Shown: positions 10,861 through 23,490, numbered from the stretch's first letter. The stretch is 64,000 bases of DNA from Leptasterias polaris (GCA_037783415.1 JAZGTN010000037.1:4216001-4280000); one strand, 5' to 3'. The notes: a model not told the origin generated them from the sequence alone. Numbers and translations are program-made.

Positions 10861-11989
10861 ATGTACAATGTACTATTCATTGTATACAGTAACAGTAGAA
10901 ATCGTTGACTCAGCGCTAAAAGGTCGTTAACTGCAACTTCATATCCGCAATGATCAAAAGGGTGTTAAATAAAAAATGCAGATCAATTTAAGATTCAAAT
11001 TTGTTGACATATATTTTTATTCACTTCTAAGCAACGCGGGCACCAAATAATTTTGCAGGATTGCTTACTACAATTACCACCTTTATAGCAATTACATAAT
11101 TTCTTTTTGTTCCTTTTAAAGTACCCTTTTACGTAAAGTAGGCCTATGTGTTATCCAAGTAAGTTTTGTTATTATTAGTATTAGAAAGTAGTCAGTAGTT
11201 TAAGTAAAAATTGTTATAAGAAGTAGTTTTAGTAAAAAACTAAGGAAGATTCAAGATATTCTGATTATGCATACTGCCAACCTTGATTAAACCTGTATCA
11301 CATTAAACAAAAAACAACAAAAAACACTTTCTTATTTTAAATTTGAAAAAACAAAGTCATGCAAATGATTGCAACTTTTTGAAAAACAAAGCCTTGCAAA
11401 TGATTGCAACTTTTTGAAAACTAGTCTAGTCATGCATTTGTACAAAGAACAGGCTGAGTTACAATGTATATAACATAAGTTTTCAATTATCATTTTCTTC
11501 CCCCTTCCCCCCATGACCCCCCCCCCCCTCCACCACACCCCTAAATTTCATTTCATGTAATGTCTCTGACATCAAGTAGAGTACGCAGCGAATGAAGCTG
11601 CCTGCGTACGCCAGATTGTCAAGTCAATAATCAGAGTGCAGTCAAGCTGGGGTCATGCCTCCCAATGAACATGATGAGCCCCGATGACTGCATTGTGTCC
11701 ATCCATCCATCCCAGTCCAATCACTCAAATGTAATAGAAACTCAACCTAATAGTCAAAATTACTCTGACTCAACAGTTGCTGTCGTCATTCCAACCACCC
11801 CCCCTCCCCTCTCTTTCCTTCATTGGCAAGATTTCCCTCATTCATGTAAATCTTAACTCAAGGCTACTTCGGATGCTGTAGGAGGCACGGGGGTAATTCT
11901 AGATTTCATTCCTTTAAATTAAATGTAATTATTCCCTTGGAATGCGTACGGTAATCAACCAACAAATAATTAGTTGGAGGCAGACAGAA
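10861..11989. other. FRMD4 intron, minor repeats only
   Basis: A 40-bp unit (TTTTTGAAAAACAAAG, then GCAAATGATTGCAAC) is doubled around 11341-11420. C-rich runs lie at 11517-11528. Nothing else is recognised. Confidence 0.5.
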
Positions 11990-12180
11990 TCTCATTTCCA
12001 GTCCTAGAATTTCCATCTTTGAGAGGGCACGGCCGTTTTCATTTTGCGAAAATGAAAAATCTCAAAGTCTATGGGAAACTTTTGAAATAGCACAGGTCTA
12101 CATGTAACCAAGACCAGCGCAATGGAGGTCATGGCCTCTGTTTAATTCCAAGCCTGAATTTCATTTCGATATGAGTTAGA
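11990..12180. mobile_element. Degenerate copy of the CAGGCxTGGAATT family
   Basis: It starts CAGTCCTAGAATTTC and ends AATTCCAAGCCTG, enclosing AGAGGGCACGGCC and GAGGTCATGGCCTCTG. This is the same family as 25935-26103, 31884-32040 and 55290-55440. Flanks are similar (CTCATTTC, TTCATTTC) but no exact 6-bp duplication abuts the ends. Confidence 0.6.
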
Positions 12181-12194
12181 GGGTACTACATCGG

Positions 12195-12415
12195 GGTTTG
12201 CCCTTTTAACTTTACCAGTGACTAGCCAGAGGGACCAGTTAGCTTGTCATTTCACTAGTCCATCAGGTTCTTTCACTGGTCAATATACAAATAAAAAACA
12301 GGGATGCTTTCCAACACTTAACTAGTCAACCGAGACCACTTGGAGAGAATTCTGACTGGTCATTAGGTGTTTTAACTGGCATTTGGCCAGCGGACCACTG
12401 TTAAGAGAGAATGCC
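12195..12415. mobile_element. Copy of the GACTAGCCAG...GGACCACTGTTAA repeat family
   Basis: It is homologous over about 200 bp with 23300-23490 and 55756-56221 (words CTAGTCCA, AACAGGGATGCT, TTTTAACTGGCATTTGG). Copy boundaries are eroded here. Confidence 0.7.
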
Positions 12416-12514
12416 GTACCTTCTTTAACTGATAATTGTTCACATAATTATTTCAACATTACCTGAACTTTTGAATAGAATCAGTTTGAAGTCAAGGTGT
12501 GTTTCAACTGAGCC

Positions 12515-12690
12515 CAATTTCATAGCCCCGTTTACTGCTTAAAATACTGCTTAATAATTTGCTGCTAAGCAAAAATGAACAGGATACCAGTCGCAGATGG
12601 TTCGCAGCATAGTGTTCTAGTTGGTAACCGAAATGAAAACCATAAATGTTTTGTGCTTAAGCAGCTGAGCTCCATGAAATTAGTCTGTTT
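12515..12690. mobile_element. MITE of the GGGCCCAATTTCATAGAGC family
   Basis: Ends GAGCCCAATTTCATAG and CTCCATGAAATTAG form inverted repeats. The core AAAAATGAACAGGATACCAG is shared with copies at 22931, 34105/35430, 36436, 36658, 39779, 39946 and 55497. Confidence 0.75.
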
Positions 12691-12717
12691 AGTTTATATT
12701 CATAATGAGCCACAAGG

Positions 12718-12960
12718 GTGATATTTGAAGGAGAAAATTGCATTCCCCCTCTACTGCCACTTCCCAGGTTGTATTGCAAACTTAGTTGTGATCCCTGGCT
12801 ATATGGCAGTAACAGGTTTGAATGGCTTCTGACTGGCATCCCCCCCCCCCCCCCCAAACAGAGATATAAACAACATACATGTAGGGCTAAACAGCTCAGT
12901 TGGTAGAGGGCCAGCACATTAATCCCGAGGTCCCAGGTTCAAGTCCCGCTCTAATCTAGT
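12718..12960 (+). mobile_element. SINE-like element with internal C16 tract and tRNA-like module
   Basis: It consists of a conserved upstream part (ATTGCAAACTTAGTTGTGAT, GGCTTCTGACTGGCATC), then C16 (12840-12855), then AAACAGAGATATAAACAA, then a tRNA-like A-box (AGCTCAGTTGGTAGAG) and B-box (GGTTCAAGTCCC). Two more copies are 35730-36010 (minus) and 41215-41420. Confidence 0.8.
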
Positions 12961-13844
12961 CAATTTTTCTTTGTTCAACCCAAAATTAGTTTATACTCGC
13001 AGTGCATTTACAGCGATCAAAATATCAGACTGAAGAAATGAAACCCGAGGAAGCAAACAACTCAATTACGAACCACAACGATTTCCCTCCTCTCATTTCC
13101 CAATGTAAAAAGAATAAATAAAACATCTTGAGAAACCCTACACCAAATCAATTATACATCTCCGATGACAGATCATCCAAGACAATCAAAACATGACATT
13201 CCCTTCCCTCCTCCATCATGAAAGAAGATGAAGAAAATAAAAATCAATGACCCCCCTCAATGACATCTCTCTCCCTTCCCTCTCCCATCATGAGAAAGGC
13301 AAGAACACGATGAAACAAAATCAATCCCCCCCATCAAAGACATCTCTCTTCCCTCTTTCTCTCTCTCCCTCTCTCTGGCCTCATCGAGTCCAGTAGAGAC
13401 AGCCCTCCACTGTCTCGGCTCATTACAGCTTTCTCTGGTTACCGCTAAGAAGCCAACATATGGTGGCAACTTCATCACATCATTCCTCCCCATGCTTAGT
13501 GAAACCTGGGAGGGTTTGCCGCCCAAGCCTCACTCACTCACACTGTGTGAAAATCAAATCAGCTTCAGTGTGACTTTCATTTCATTTCATTTCATTTCAT
13601 TTTATGACTTTTCCCACACCATTCTCCAAAATTTTCAAGAGAAACATATATTTAACAGACTATTATTCAAAGGCTTAAGGTTAGTGACATTTCCAATCGT
13701 CCAAGAAATGTTTTACTTTTGCCTTTTGGTCTGGATTGTGGCTGATTTACGCAGAAACAGGAATAAGCCAAGAAAAACAATGTTGACTTGCTGCAGTAGT
13801 TTGCTTGGCAAACACCCAATACCATTACATTGTGTGGTGTGTCT
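12961..13844. other. FRMD4 intron with simple repeats
   Basis: Purine-rich and pyrimidine-rich stretches (CTCTCTC near 13345-13375) and (ATTTC)5 at 13578-13602. The open frames here (up to 122 codons) look like chance. Confidence 0.5.
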
Positions 13845-14125
13845 TGGCCGAGTGGTTTAGAGCACGGGAGCAAGATACCATAATTGCTTTCTCCTTCGGA
13901 CAGGACATTAAGCCGTAGGTCTCGTGTCTTAGGATTGGTAGTGCACGTAAAAGAACCCAGAACACTTATCGTGGAGGAGTAGGGGTTAACCCCAGTGTTT
14001 CTGGTTCACATAGCAAGCACCCTTGTGTACAGATTTCCTCAGGCTTGTGAGCTACAGTGATTAAGTTCACTTATGAGGCATCCTTGGTTTCATTACCAGA
14101 AATATATAATAATAGTAATAATCAT
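13845..14125 (+). mobile_element. tRNA-derived SINE with conserved central region
   Basis: A tRNA-like head (TCTTGGCCGAGTGGTTTAGA) is followed by GCTTTCTCCTTCGGACAGGA, GTGCACGTAAAAGAACCCAG and an ATAATAATAG-type tail. The GCACGTAAAAGAACCCAG block is shared with the SINE at 32780 and, diverged, with that at 24310. Confidence 0.75.
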
Positions 14126-14588
14126 CATCATTTTTAGAAAATATATTTCCATGGATCATCTTTCTATCAGAATCTCTTCAGATATTTCTGCAAACTTATT
14201 TCCCAAACGATTTCAGCAGTCACAGGGTTCTCACCAAAATGTTTCAAAAGTTTTGCAACTTTAGCCAGAGCATGCTGAATTGAGGTCCACAAGATGTTTT
14301 TGACTTGATGCTCACGTTTTTGTATGGCTTTATTTTCAGACTTTTGTGAAGTTTAATCTAAAATATTGAGTATTGGCCGCAATTCGGCAATTCAGTTCGA
14401 TGCGATAGCTTGTGCATGGGGAGAACCAACCCCGAGTTCTACATGATTGTAAATCAAGCTAACAGCATGAATTAAATAATATAAATTTGTTCAGATTGAT
14501 CAGCATTATAGTTAGCTGAGGAGATGGAGATGTACAATGCCTGATTTCTATTGACACCCCAACCAACAATCTATCATGAAATACTTAC

Positions 14589-14683
14589 GATTCATCGGCG
14601 AATGCCAGGCCGAAGTATTCCTTCTCCCTGAGACTGAAGTACGAAACAACAAGATCAAGAAGGTCACCAGCTAGCAGCTTAGG
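14589..14683 (-). CDS. FRMD4: FRMD4-like FERM-domain protein, second recognised coding exon
   Basis: The minus-strand exon is bounded by acceptor TTTTCGTTTTCAG (ending at 14684) and donor GTAAGT (14588-14583). It has 95 nt: PKLLAGDLLDLVVSYF, then SLREKEYFGLAFADE, and two bases of a split Ser codon. Human FRMD4A has PKLLAKELLDLVASHF then NLKEKEYFGIAF at this place, so about three quarters of residues agree. This is the FERM F1 (ubiquitin-like) lobe. Frame joins cleanly to the exon at 30586 (phase 0) and to the exon at 150 (phase 2). A second consensus signal is hard to dispute; this is a real exon. Confidence 0.97.
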
Positions 14684-16993
14684 CTGAAAACGAAAACACA
14701 GAAAAATCAAGAATATGATCAAAGATTTGATCAAATGTGAAGCTCTAGAACAAACAAGATCAAAAGTGACAATTCCAAGCGACAGATTTCTCATCCCTGC
14801 GTTTGCTACTCAAGGTCAGCATTCGGTGTGCAAAAAAACAGGGTCAATCTAAATACTTTGCTACAAATAATGTGTATGCAAAATTGTTGTAGATATAATA
14901 ACCGTTTCCCTATAAGTATTGGATGATAACCTGCTTATGGTGTTACAACTGTAGCAAAAGAAAGCAAGAACCTTAAAGTGCTTACCAGCACTTTGAAACT
15001 GGGATGAAAATGATCAAAAACAAGATCAAGCCTCAAGATCTGCAAAATAGATATTTATGATGAGAAGAAGCCATTGTTATGGCAACCTAAAATCATTTTA
15101 ACGTTACTGACCCCAAATAATGGGATGCACATTTTTTTTTTTACTATTATTGTTATTTATTCGGCAATTTCACACACACAAAAATACAACAAAATCATTT
15201 ATCTTAAAAAGAAAAAACATCTGGAATGGAAAGGCAGTAAAAGGGTTAGATACCAAATTTTGTTCACAAAAAGAGACAGCAAAACATTGTGAATTTAGTG
15301 TTGATTTCCCGGAGTAAAACATTAAAAGTATGCACAAAATATGCTTGAGGAAAGGAAAGGCAAAAGACAACAAGTTTCTTTTTTTTAAATGACCGAGAGG
15401 CACGGAGCGAGACAATTGCCATCGATATTCAAACCAAACTTCTGATTCACAACTCTAGGGCTTTCATGCAATTCCACAGTATGCACTACATGTATAATAT
15501 AGGTCAACCAGATGCTAATTTTCCACATGATTTACACGTGCGCTTGTCCCACGTACATGTACATGTACATGAGTCACTCTACTTCGTCATGATTTGAAGT
15601 GTCAAGAAGTCATGCAGAGATATCTAAAGCATAAATAAAAAAACCTTCCAATTCACAGCATCTTAAATTCACATCAGTCTCCAGAATCCTGCGCTTGAAA
15701 CAGGGGCCTGTCACCATGCAACGGTTTAGCGTAAACTACGTGTAAGGCGAGGGGGGTGTTTGAGATCTGATTATTGCGACCGGTCGCCTGTCGCCGTCAC
15801 ATCCAGCTTATATTTCACTTCATATAGAGACGCACTTTTTATAAGAGCCGCTTTTCGGTAATTAATATCAAAAACAATGCTGGGTTGAGAGTGTCTGGGC
15901 ACCGGGTCTTCAGTAATTGATCTTGGGGGATTGTAATAAACATCTGGTAATCAGTCAAGATTGCTAGGACTAACTTTCTCAGGTCAAGTTACACTCTAAG
16001 CAACACATTGGAAGAGGCTGGATGGAGATTTATCTTCTGGATTCTTGAGGCACAATGTTGTAGTACCGTTTGATTTATGGCATGGTGTGGCAGGGGCGGG
16101 GGTAATGTTAAATGAAACACGGAAGCCACAGCTTGAGTTTTTAGCGAGAAAAAAAAAGATGCATGAAAACCTATCCCTCAGAAGTCAGCAGGCTTTTAGT
16201 TTTTAAATTATTATAATTCTCATTTATTTATTTCTCATTTTTTATGTTAATGAAAACAAAAGTATTGTATTTACACATCACACTAGATAAGGAAAGAAAT
16301 ATCAAGAAAACAGACGTTTATTGGATGATCTCAAGGTGTTTTTATAAATTATATAAAAAGTCTTTTTAAAAACTTATTTTCCTCTAAAATGTTGGCAGTC
16401 TTCCCATTTGTTCGATTTAAAAATGTAATGCATCTAAATCTTGCACAAAGCGTCTGAGATTTTTCAATGGCGTTACCGCAAACAGTCCAGGATTAGCTGA
16501 AGCACACGTACACTGACATCAAATGGGTTCATGCTCCAACGACAGAACATAACACCAGTGAAACAAGTCACCAGAGCTGGAGACCCCCCCCCCCTAATCT
16601 AGCACACCCTTGGCAAGCATCCAGTTAACGCGATTTCACAGCCATGTTTAAGACCATGGAGATCCCTTCCTCCGTGGTTTAGACTGAGGGCATCTTGCTC
16701 TATATACCAAGGAGCGTCAAGAAGAAACCGCACGCTCTCCACCACCACCTCCTGCCTATGCCTAGTGGCATCTTAGTAATGTGACAGATTGTTTAATATG
16801 GATACAGTGTACCACTGTAACTTCATCAAGAGAACTCAATAGCTCAGCTGACACGCTTAAAAGGTCACAGCGGTGAAAAATGTCATTTCTTTTATCTTTT
16901 CTCCTGTGCCCAGCAGCGCTTCGAAAATTAATTTTGTGAAGAACTCATTTTGCACTGAGCACACATCCTCACTGGCAAATTTTAGTATCAAAC
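14684..16993. other. FRMD4 intron 1, left part; nothing recognised
   Basis: About 2.3 kb without clear repeats apart from ACATGT-rich spots (15553-15570) and a C10 run near 16566. Open frames of 60-80 codons are not supported by splice signals or homology. Confidence 0.5.
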
Positions 16994-18370
16994 ATTATTG
17001 TCAGTGTTGTGACCAGAAGTTTTTAAGAGCCGGTTAATTTTCACAGAGGAGCGAGCTAAGCGAGGTACCGAGCGCTTGCGCGAGGCGTTCATCAGGGGGT
17101 GGCCCCGAAAATGTTTACATTTTACACCCTTAAAAATACATATTTTATGGGTTCTAGACACTAACAACATACAATGTATTTTGCTGAATTAGAAGTACAC
17201 ATGTTGAGCTATAATATATCAAGTTCTTATACCCAGCCTGCTTAATACCTCACAAATTCTAAATATCCTTCATATATCTGGAGCTGACAAGTGAAATGAG
17301 ACGAGTGTCAAATTTAATCAAATAAAGTATTTGTTATTTATTAAATGTAAGTTGTGTAAAATTCTTGCAACTTAATAAGGTAAGTTAGTATTAAGATGTG
17401 ATTCCTCCGGTTTTTGCCGGAAATTCTTTTTTTTTTTAACCAAAAAGTCGACCCGTGTGAATTGTGTAAATCCAGTGAGAAAAATGGGGACAGAAGATCG
17501 CGATACATTTGGTGTGCGAGCGCTGAACGCAGAAACCTTTGAAAATTGATGGACTTTTAACAAGTCTAATGTGCAGTGAGTCAAGTACCCAGTAGAAGTC
17601 AATGTGGTTTGCGCAGTAACGCACGTACGGTCCAGACTAAAAAAAAAAATTATTGGATTGTGCACTGCTCGGAGATGTGCGCTTTCTTTCTTCATACTTC
17701 CGTAAGAAAATAATGTTCTTGTCTATATCTCCCTCGTGAACACATAAATGTGACAAAAATAATGAAGAAACAGTGGAGAACGATTTGTGAACAACTGGTA
17801 TGGCGGAGCGGCGTGAAGCGAGGGTATCTGTCGTACAATCAATAACGACAAGAAAAATAACACCGCCGCGTGAACGAACGACATGTGTGCTCACAACTTG
17901 GTGAGTTAGATAAAAATAAAACACATGCATCAAAAGGAGGAAGTCTGGTACGTGTACTGATGCGTCATAGAGCAATGGTAACGTAGAGCTATACGTTCTA
18001 CTATCGTCTGGTTCCTAGGCTTTTCTAATGCTTTACTCAAGGATGCGGCAGCAATCAGACGCTGTGAGAATATATTTTTTTCTGCTAACATGGAAAGGGG
18101 AAACATCGCTGCATCAAACAGTCAACTTGAAATAAAAATGACACAAGAAATGATCGATCGTCGAGGACAAGATTTAACAACACTTTTGATTTTGATAGTT
18201 TTCAGTTACGTAAGAAGAATTCCTTAGTTTTTAAGCTTATTTAGAAGCAAAAAGTACCGGTCGGCAATGTCGTAACATTGCTTGAGAGCCGGTCGGGATT
18301 TTTTAGAACTGGTTAGTGCCGACCAGTGCCGACCAGCCCCGACCAGTGTAGTCACAACACTGATTATTGT
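16994..18370. mobile_element. hAT-like non-autonomous element, 8-bp TSD ATTATTGT
   Basis: The element 17002-18362 (1361 bp) has ends CAGTGTTGTGAC and GTCACAACACTG, flanked by exact ATTATTGT at 16994-17001 and 18363-18370. CAGTG ends with an 8-bp duplication are the hAT signature. Inside are GAGCGAGCTAAGCGAGG near the left end and repeated GACCAGTGCC near the right end. No transposase domain was found. Confidence 0.92.
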
Positions 18371-18559
18371 TATTCAAGTTCCGGGTGGTGGGAGCTTTTC
18401 AAATTGACTTACTATACATTATTTTCTCTCTAGGAAGTAAGCACAGTGCAAGAAAAATCTGCAAGAAAATAGACTTCTAATCAATCTTAAAGTGAACATC
18501 TTAAACAAATTTGCTCAAGTAAAAAAATGTTTTCATTTCTCGTCTTGTAAACAACTTTT

Positions 18560-18960
18560 ATATTGCCTTCTTGTTTTTATCCATATAAATTTTGGGGTTT
18601 TTACTTTATAAACATCTTTTTTATATTTGCTTAATTTCTCTATATTTTCTGGGTTGGAATACTTCTTGTGCTTTTGTACATTGCTTTTTTAATCCTGTCC
18701 TGTATTTACAGTACTTGTATTTTGCTGTAGTCCTTCAAGTTTATTGTTTCGTCCACGGTATTGACTGTGCCCCATTTTGTTTTCACTCAGAGGACCACAA
18801 TGGAAATAAGTCTTTGACTTTTTTTTGTAACATCCTCGGCAAACACATTTTCTTTTCTCCCATTTTTCTATCTATTTGTCTATTTTGTATATGTATTTTG
18901 TATGTATTTGCTTTGTAGTTTGCCAAATAAATCAAATCAAATCAAACCAAACTCAAAAAT
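18560..18960 (+). mobile_element. LINE 3' end with (AAATC)n tail
   Basis: T-rich 3'-UTR-like sequence ends TTTGCCAAATAAATCAAATC and a short AAATC repeat, the usual 3' end form of several non-LTR retrotransposons. The inner words AGAGGACCACAATGGAAATA recur in inverted form at 19150-19175. Confidence 0.6.
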
Positions 18961-19034
18961 TTATTTTAAAGCATATAATATGTATTTTTAGCTGTTCTTA
19001 AAACCACTTTGGTAAACTGCCTCTAGCCACCAGG

Positions 19035-19180
19035 CTTGTTTGTTTGTTTGTTTGTTTATTAGACAATCTCCACAGAATTCTTTAAAATACAAGTAGAAAA
19101 GACATTTGAATCTGAGGAATTGTCAAGGATAACACAAAAAAGCTAGAAAAAGCTTATTTCCATTGTGGTCCTCTAAATAG
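19035..19180 (-). mobile_element. Second LINE 3' fragment, inverted, with (TTTG)n
   Basis: (TTTG)5 at 19037-19056 is followed by sequence whose end (TTATTTCCATTGTGGTCCTC) is the reverse complement of part of the 18560-18960 fragment. Confidence 0.55.
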
Positions 19181-19184
19181 AAAG

Positions 19185-19310
19185 GCTAGCTCGGTGGTCA
19201 GACATTTGCTCTAGCAATGCAAAGGTCGTAGGTTTGAATCCCACCCGAGTGATTTGCCTGTGGATTTTTTTTTCACAGAACTCAGGAAAGTACTGAGTAT
19301 ACAAAACTAT
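19185..19310 (+). mobile_element. tRNA-derived SINE fragment
   Basis: A tRNA-like head (TAGCTCGGTGGTCAGACATT) and B-box (GGTTTGAATCCC) are followed by ACCCGAGTGATTTGCC and TCACAGAACTCAGGAAAGTA. The same family is at 33955-34078 (minus) and 55700-56290. Confidence 0.75.
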
Positions 19311-19740
19311 AAAAAAACAAATTATAACCAAATGTACTCGCATACCAGAGTTGAGACCATGCTCGATGCTTACGAGCCCCTGCTGTACATTGGCATTTAG
19401 TTCTAGAGGCTGTGGCTAGACCCATGGAGTGTTTTAGCTGTTGGGGCATACTGTGATCATGGAGTGATTACAGACTGCAAAGCAATGTACCTTGACAGAC
19501 CCTGGACTTGATCAACCCAAGGAGCATTCATAGCTCCATCACAGACCCTCTGCATCGGTTCATAAACATATATTTTTTACAAAGTACATGTTGGTTGCAC
19601 CATTGACAGTTCTCCCCAGAATTATTTTTTTGAAAATTCTTTGGAATTCTGGACCCATTTTGCAAACTTGGCCGAAGCATGCTGCCTGTCTGGAAGCATG
19701 CTGCCTGTCTGGATCCCATTTAATATTTAACGATTTGAAA
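19311..19740. other. Intron, nothing recognised
   Basis: A short direct repeat GGAAGCATGCTGCCTGTCT lies near 19674-19711. Nothing else is seen. Confidence 0.45.
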
Positions 19741-19759
19741 AATACATAATTGGGGGATA

Positions 19760-20010
19760 ATGCAACTTTTCAAGCAAACATTGAGGGCGTGATTTCATTC
19801 AAACCGTCAAAAATTATAAAAGGCTTCATGCACGAAGTCTTTTATTATTTTAGTGAGAAATTACCTCTTTCTCAAAAACTACGTTACTTCAGAGGGAGTC
19901 GTTTCTCACAATGTTTTATACTATCAACAGCTCTCCGTTGCTCGTTACCAAGTAAGTTTTTAAGCTAATATTTGTTTTGAGTAATTACCAAACGTGTTCA
20001 GTGCCTTTAA
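19760..20010 (-). mobile_element. TTAA-flanked MITE, minus-orientation copy
   Basis: The right end CGTGTTCAGTGCCT followed by TTAA (20007-20010) matches the end of the intact copy 53215-53556. Shared inner words are TTACTTCAGAGGGAGTCG and CACAATGTTTTATACTATC. The left end is eroded. TTAA sites fit Kolobok or piggyBac-type elements. Confidence 0.75.
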
Positions 20011-20449
20011 GGAGAGCCAGTGATACTCTCCCTCAACACTCCTTGTCTGACAGCACTCTGCTTGTCAGAAATACCAGAGCTTGTGTCCAGTGAGCCTGAC
20101 TACTTCGGCCATGACCAATGTAACAAAGATAGCAAGGCACCAAACAAATCCTGTAACAATTCTCATGAAATGAACATGAACAGTCAGATTTTATAATTAT
20201 ATCGTGATTTAATTACGCTTTTTCGACTTAAAAAAAAAGTTTGGTTCCGTGGAGTGCAAAGAGCTCCACTCAATAATTGAAGAAGCCGTTTACAGCTTTC
20301 CTTGTATTTCTTAAAATGAAGGACTGATAATATACCTCACTGAGTTACTCCATCTCCACCATTCTGCTTACAGTCTGTGCTCACCATGCTTGAATTTCCC
20401 AAAGACCAATAAGCAGGCTGGCAGACTGCTCATTATCATGCACGGCTCC
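20011..20449. other. Intron, nothing recognised
   Basis: No repeat, RNA gene or exon signal that I can support. Confidence 0.45.
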
Positions 20450-20760
20450 TAAACTCTGACACTCAATACCTCAATTTTTTAGCCAATGTGACTTCTACTT
20501 CCCAGTTAAAAAAGCATCTTAAAACTCACTTGTTTGTTTAATGCATTGCATCTGCGGTTTTCATTTGTTTTGTTGTAGCACTTTGTAATTGTTGGAAAAG
20601 GCGCTTTACTAAATCCTGTTATATAATTTTTTTATTATTTATCAGTATTTATCTTCCTGGAAGACATTTGTTTTTCTTTTCTCTATACCGAGTTGATGAC
20701 TACTTTGTACACATAAAACCATTGTACCCATGTGTATTTAGCACTGAGAGTGAGTGTCCT
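20450..20760 (+). mobile_element. Degraded LINE 3' end (CR1/L2-like)
   Basis: CAGTTAAAAAAGCATCTTAA then ACTCACTTGTTTG reads like the usual C-terminal FKxxLKTHLF tail of such LINEs. It is followed by TTGGAAAAGGCGCTTTACTA, a typical 3'-UTR motif. Frames are broken. Confidence 0.5.
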
Positions 20761-22930
20761 AGAGTCAGAAAACTATAGAAAAACAGCAATTTGAACAATT
20801 CCCCCTAGATTCCAAATCTAGCGCTTTACACACCATGAATGCATTATTATCGACTTTAATCGCTCAAGCAGAAAAAACTACTCGCGGCATCTCTATCAAA
20901 TTCCCCAAGAAGTAGCCTCATTGACCTAGTTGACAGACATCTCAGAGGTGAGAAAACAACACCTAAATGAAACAGACAAATCCGGACAGATGGCTATGGT
21001 TTTGGTTCTGGGTTTTAAGCTGTAAAGGTGTTCAAGATTCTTCCCAGGATTTTTTTAAACTGTTGGACGTTTGACCTACGTACATGTCAGCATGCTGAAT
21101 TGAAATGAATGTTTTTTACTCTGTGTTTACCTTTTGTTTTAAAAGCCCTACTGCAATCTGGGGCATTCTAAATGTTTTTTTGTGAATTTGATCTAAAGAA
21201 GATTTGTTAGTTTTGGGGTTTTTTTCTAGTTTTTTTTTCTTCTTTTGGTATCTGCCGCAATTCACATGTTTTGGCCCTCAATTTGCGCATACAGCCCTCA
21301 ATTCGTGGTGACTGCTTTACTTCTTTCGAGAAAGGCTCGATGAGACTTTGAGATCAAGAAATGAGAAACTACCAGCCTGTTTAGTAAATAAAGTCTCAAA
21401 CAGCTTTTATAGCATGGGAAATTGTACCAATCTGCAATAAGAGGAAACAAGGGATTACTTCAGAACAGCAGACCAAAACCCAATGCCAACTGGTTGCAAG
21501 AATTAATTGAATCTTGTTGGTTTACTCTAGAGTGATGTCAATCCGTCTTCACCTATACAGCAGGCCAATGACACAGGCCATGGATCTCATCCCCAGATTA
21601 GCCTCAATGCCCAGAGGGTACATCATAACAGAATAATAGTAATAAAGCCTTCCTAGGGACTGTCAGAATGATATTATCTCTGGACCCCAAGCTATGGTCT
21701 ATTTTTGCCTTCTTATTTTTCTCCACACCCCCCCCCCCCCCCCCCCTTCTCTCTTTTAAGGACTGAATTTGGATAGAGGAAATGGGTGAATAGATTATTA
21801 TGAGGGCCATGAGCAATGGAATGTCTGGCTGGGGCAAGGCTGTTATCTTTCAGTCTTTTGTTGTTCATACCTGAAATGAAAATATTTGATAAGAAACTGG
21901 ACATTTTAGTTTCGCTTTCAATTCAGCAATGAATTTGTTTGGAATTGGATTTAAATCAATAAGTCAGAATTGGCATTTATACCACATCCTCTGACAGAAG
22001 AGGGGAGAGGTAAGGGTGGGTTTGTGACTTTTGGTTTTATATTTTCAATTTGGGGTATTTATTTGGGGTTTTATAAGCCATCACATGATTGCTGTTTTCT
22101 ATTAGATTGAACTGCACACTGGTACATGTATGTGTTTAAATCAAGTATAAACGATACCACAACAGCCCAGTTTTCAAAACAAATCAGTCTTGTTTTGAAA
22201 ATAATACAAAGTAAGTTCTCCACAGCTGGTTGACACTTCCTTTTCCCAACCAAAACCAATCTACTGAACATTCCTTAAATGTCTAGGATCTTGAAAAACA
22301 ACATTATGTTTTGATTTTGAACAGTTGTCGCTTCAATAACATCATGTAGCAATGAGATTTGACAAATGTGAAAAATCCCGAAAACAGCTAGACCCAGAGC
22401 CTCCCAGATGTTACAATTCAGGAGGTTTACAGACTCTGTGCATCACCAGAAATAAACAAGTTTGCGTTTGGACACGATGTGGGCCATTTCTCCCTACCTT
22501 TGGTGAATGCTTGACTTCTTTCCAAAAAATTTAAAGGCTCAAGAAGATTTTCAAAAAATTCTGAAATCAGGAAAAATCCTGAGAAATCACAGGTCTGATT
22601 ATGATTTAAAGAAGAAAACATTGGATCCTGGACCGTGGAGCACGTTTTGGCTGACCACATACATGTACATGTACTTCATTCCACAAAGCAGTTGCTGAAT
22701 ATATCAAATGAAAATGAAATGATGTTTGATTTTATTTCACTTTTGGTCAATGCTTTTATAAATTTCATATTTTCTGTTTCTTTTGTTTTTAGACAATCTT
22801 TTCACCAACAATGACCAAAGGTCTTAGCATTTATTCCTTTTGTGTGTGTGTGACATAGGCCTACATGTACTGTATGCGAGTACTGCGAAGACCACTGTGC
22901 AATGGGTGTACTGTCTACATATTTAACAGC
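20761..22930. other. FRMD4 intron with one long C tract
   Basis: C19 at 21728-21746 lies in a pyrimidine-rich setting (CTCCACAC before, TTCTCTCTTT after). The remainder has short chance frames only. Confidence 0.5.
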
Positions 22931-23113
22931 GGCCCAATTTCATAGAACTGCTTAAGCACAAACAATTGCTAAGCACACAACTATTTTGCTTACCAGTATA
23001 AAAAGACTACCATCCAAAATACTGTATCACGCATACCATTTGTGACTGGTGTCCTGTTTATTTTTTGCTAAGTAGAAACTTTGCAAGCAAAATGTTTAAT
23101 GAAATTTGGCCCA
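22931..23113. mobile_element. MITE of the GGGCCCAATTTCATAGAGC family
   Basis: Ends GGCCCAATTTCATAGAAC and AATGAAATTTGGCCC are inverted. The inner AAGCACAAACAATTGCTAAG and GTGACTGGTGTCCTG match the other copies. No target duplication is clear. Confidence 0.85.
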
Positions 23114-23299
23114 GAATTGAGGCATTTGAACCCCATGACCATGGATCACTGCTTACAGCAATCCCACACATGACTAATGAACCATTACCCTAAAACTGCT
23201 GTGTCTCCTAAATATCTTACGCTTCAAAGCTCAAGAACAGATTGTGTACAGTAAATGCACAAAGTATCTACATGTAATACATGTATGGGCCTGTACAAG

Positions 23300-23490
23300 T
23301 CAGGGTTTGACCCAACTAGCCAGCAAGACCAGCAGTTAGATTGTCATTTTACTTGTCTGCCGTTTTTTTCACTAGTCCATACATGTACCTTATACTATTG
23401 AATAGGAATGCTTCTCAGCACTGAACTATCCAGCCAGACTACTTACGAGTAAAGTTTGACTGGTCCTCAGGTGTTTTAACTGGTATTTGG
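23300..23490. mobile_element. Truncated copy of the GACTAGCCAG...GGACCACTG family
   Basis: It starts CAGGGTTTGACCCAACTAGCC and keeps TAGGAATGCTTCTCAGCACT and TTTTAACTGGTATTTGG. The right end found in the other copies is missing. Confidence 0.65.
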
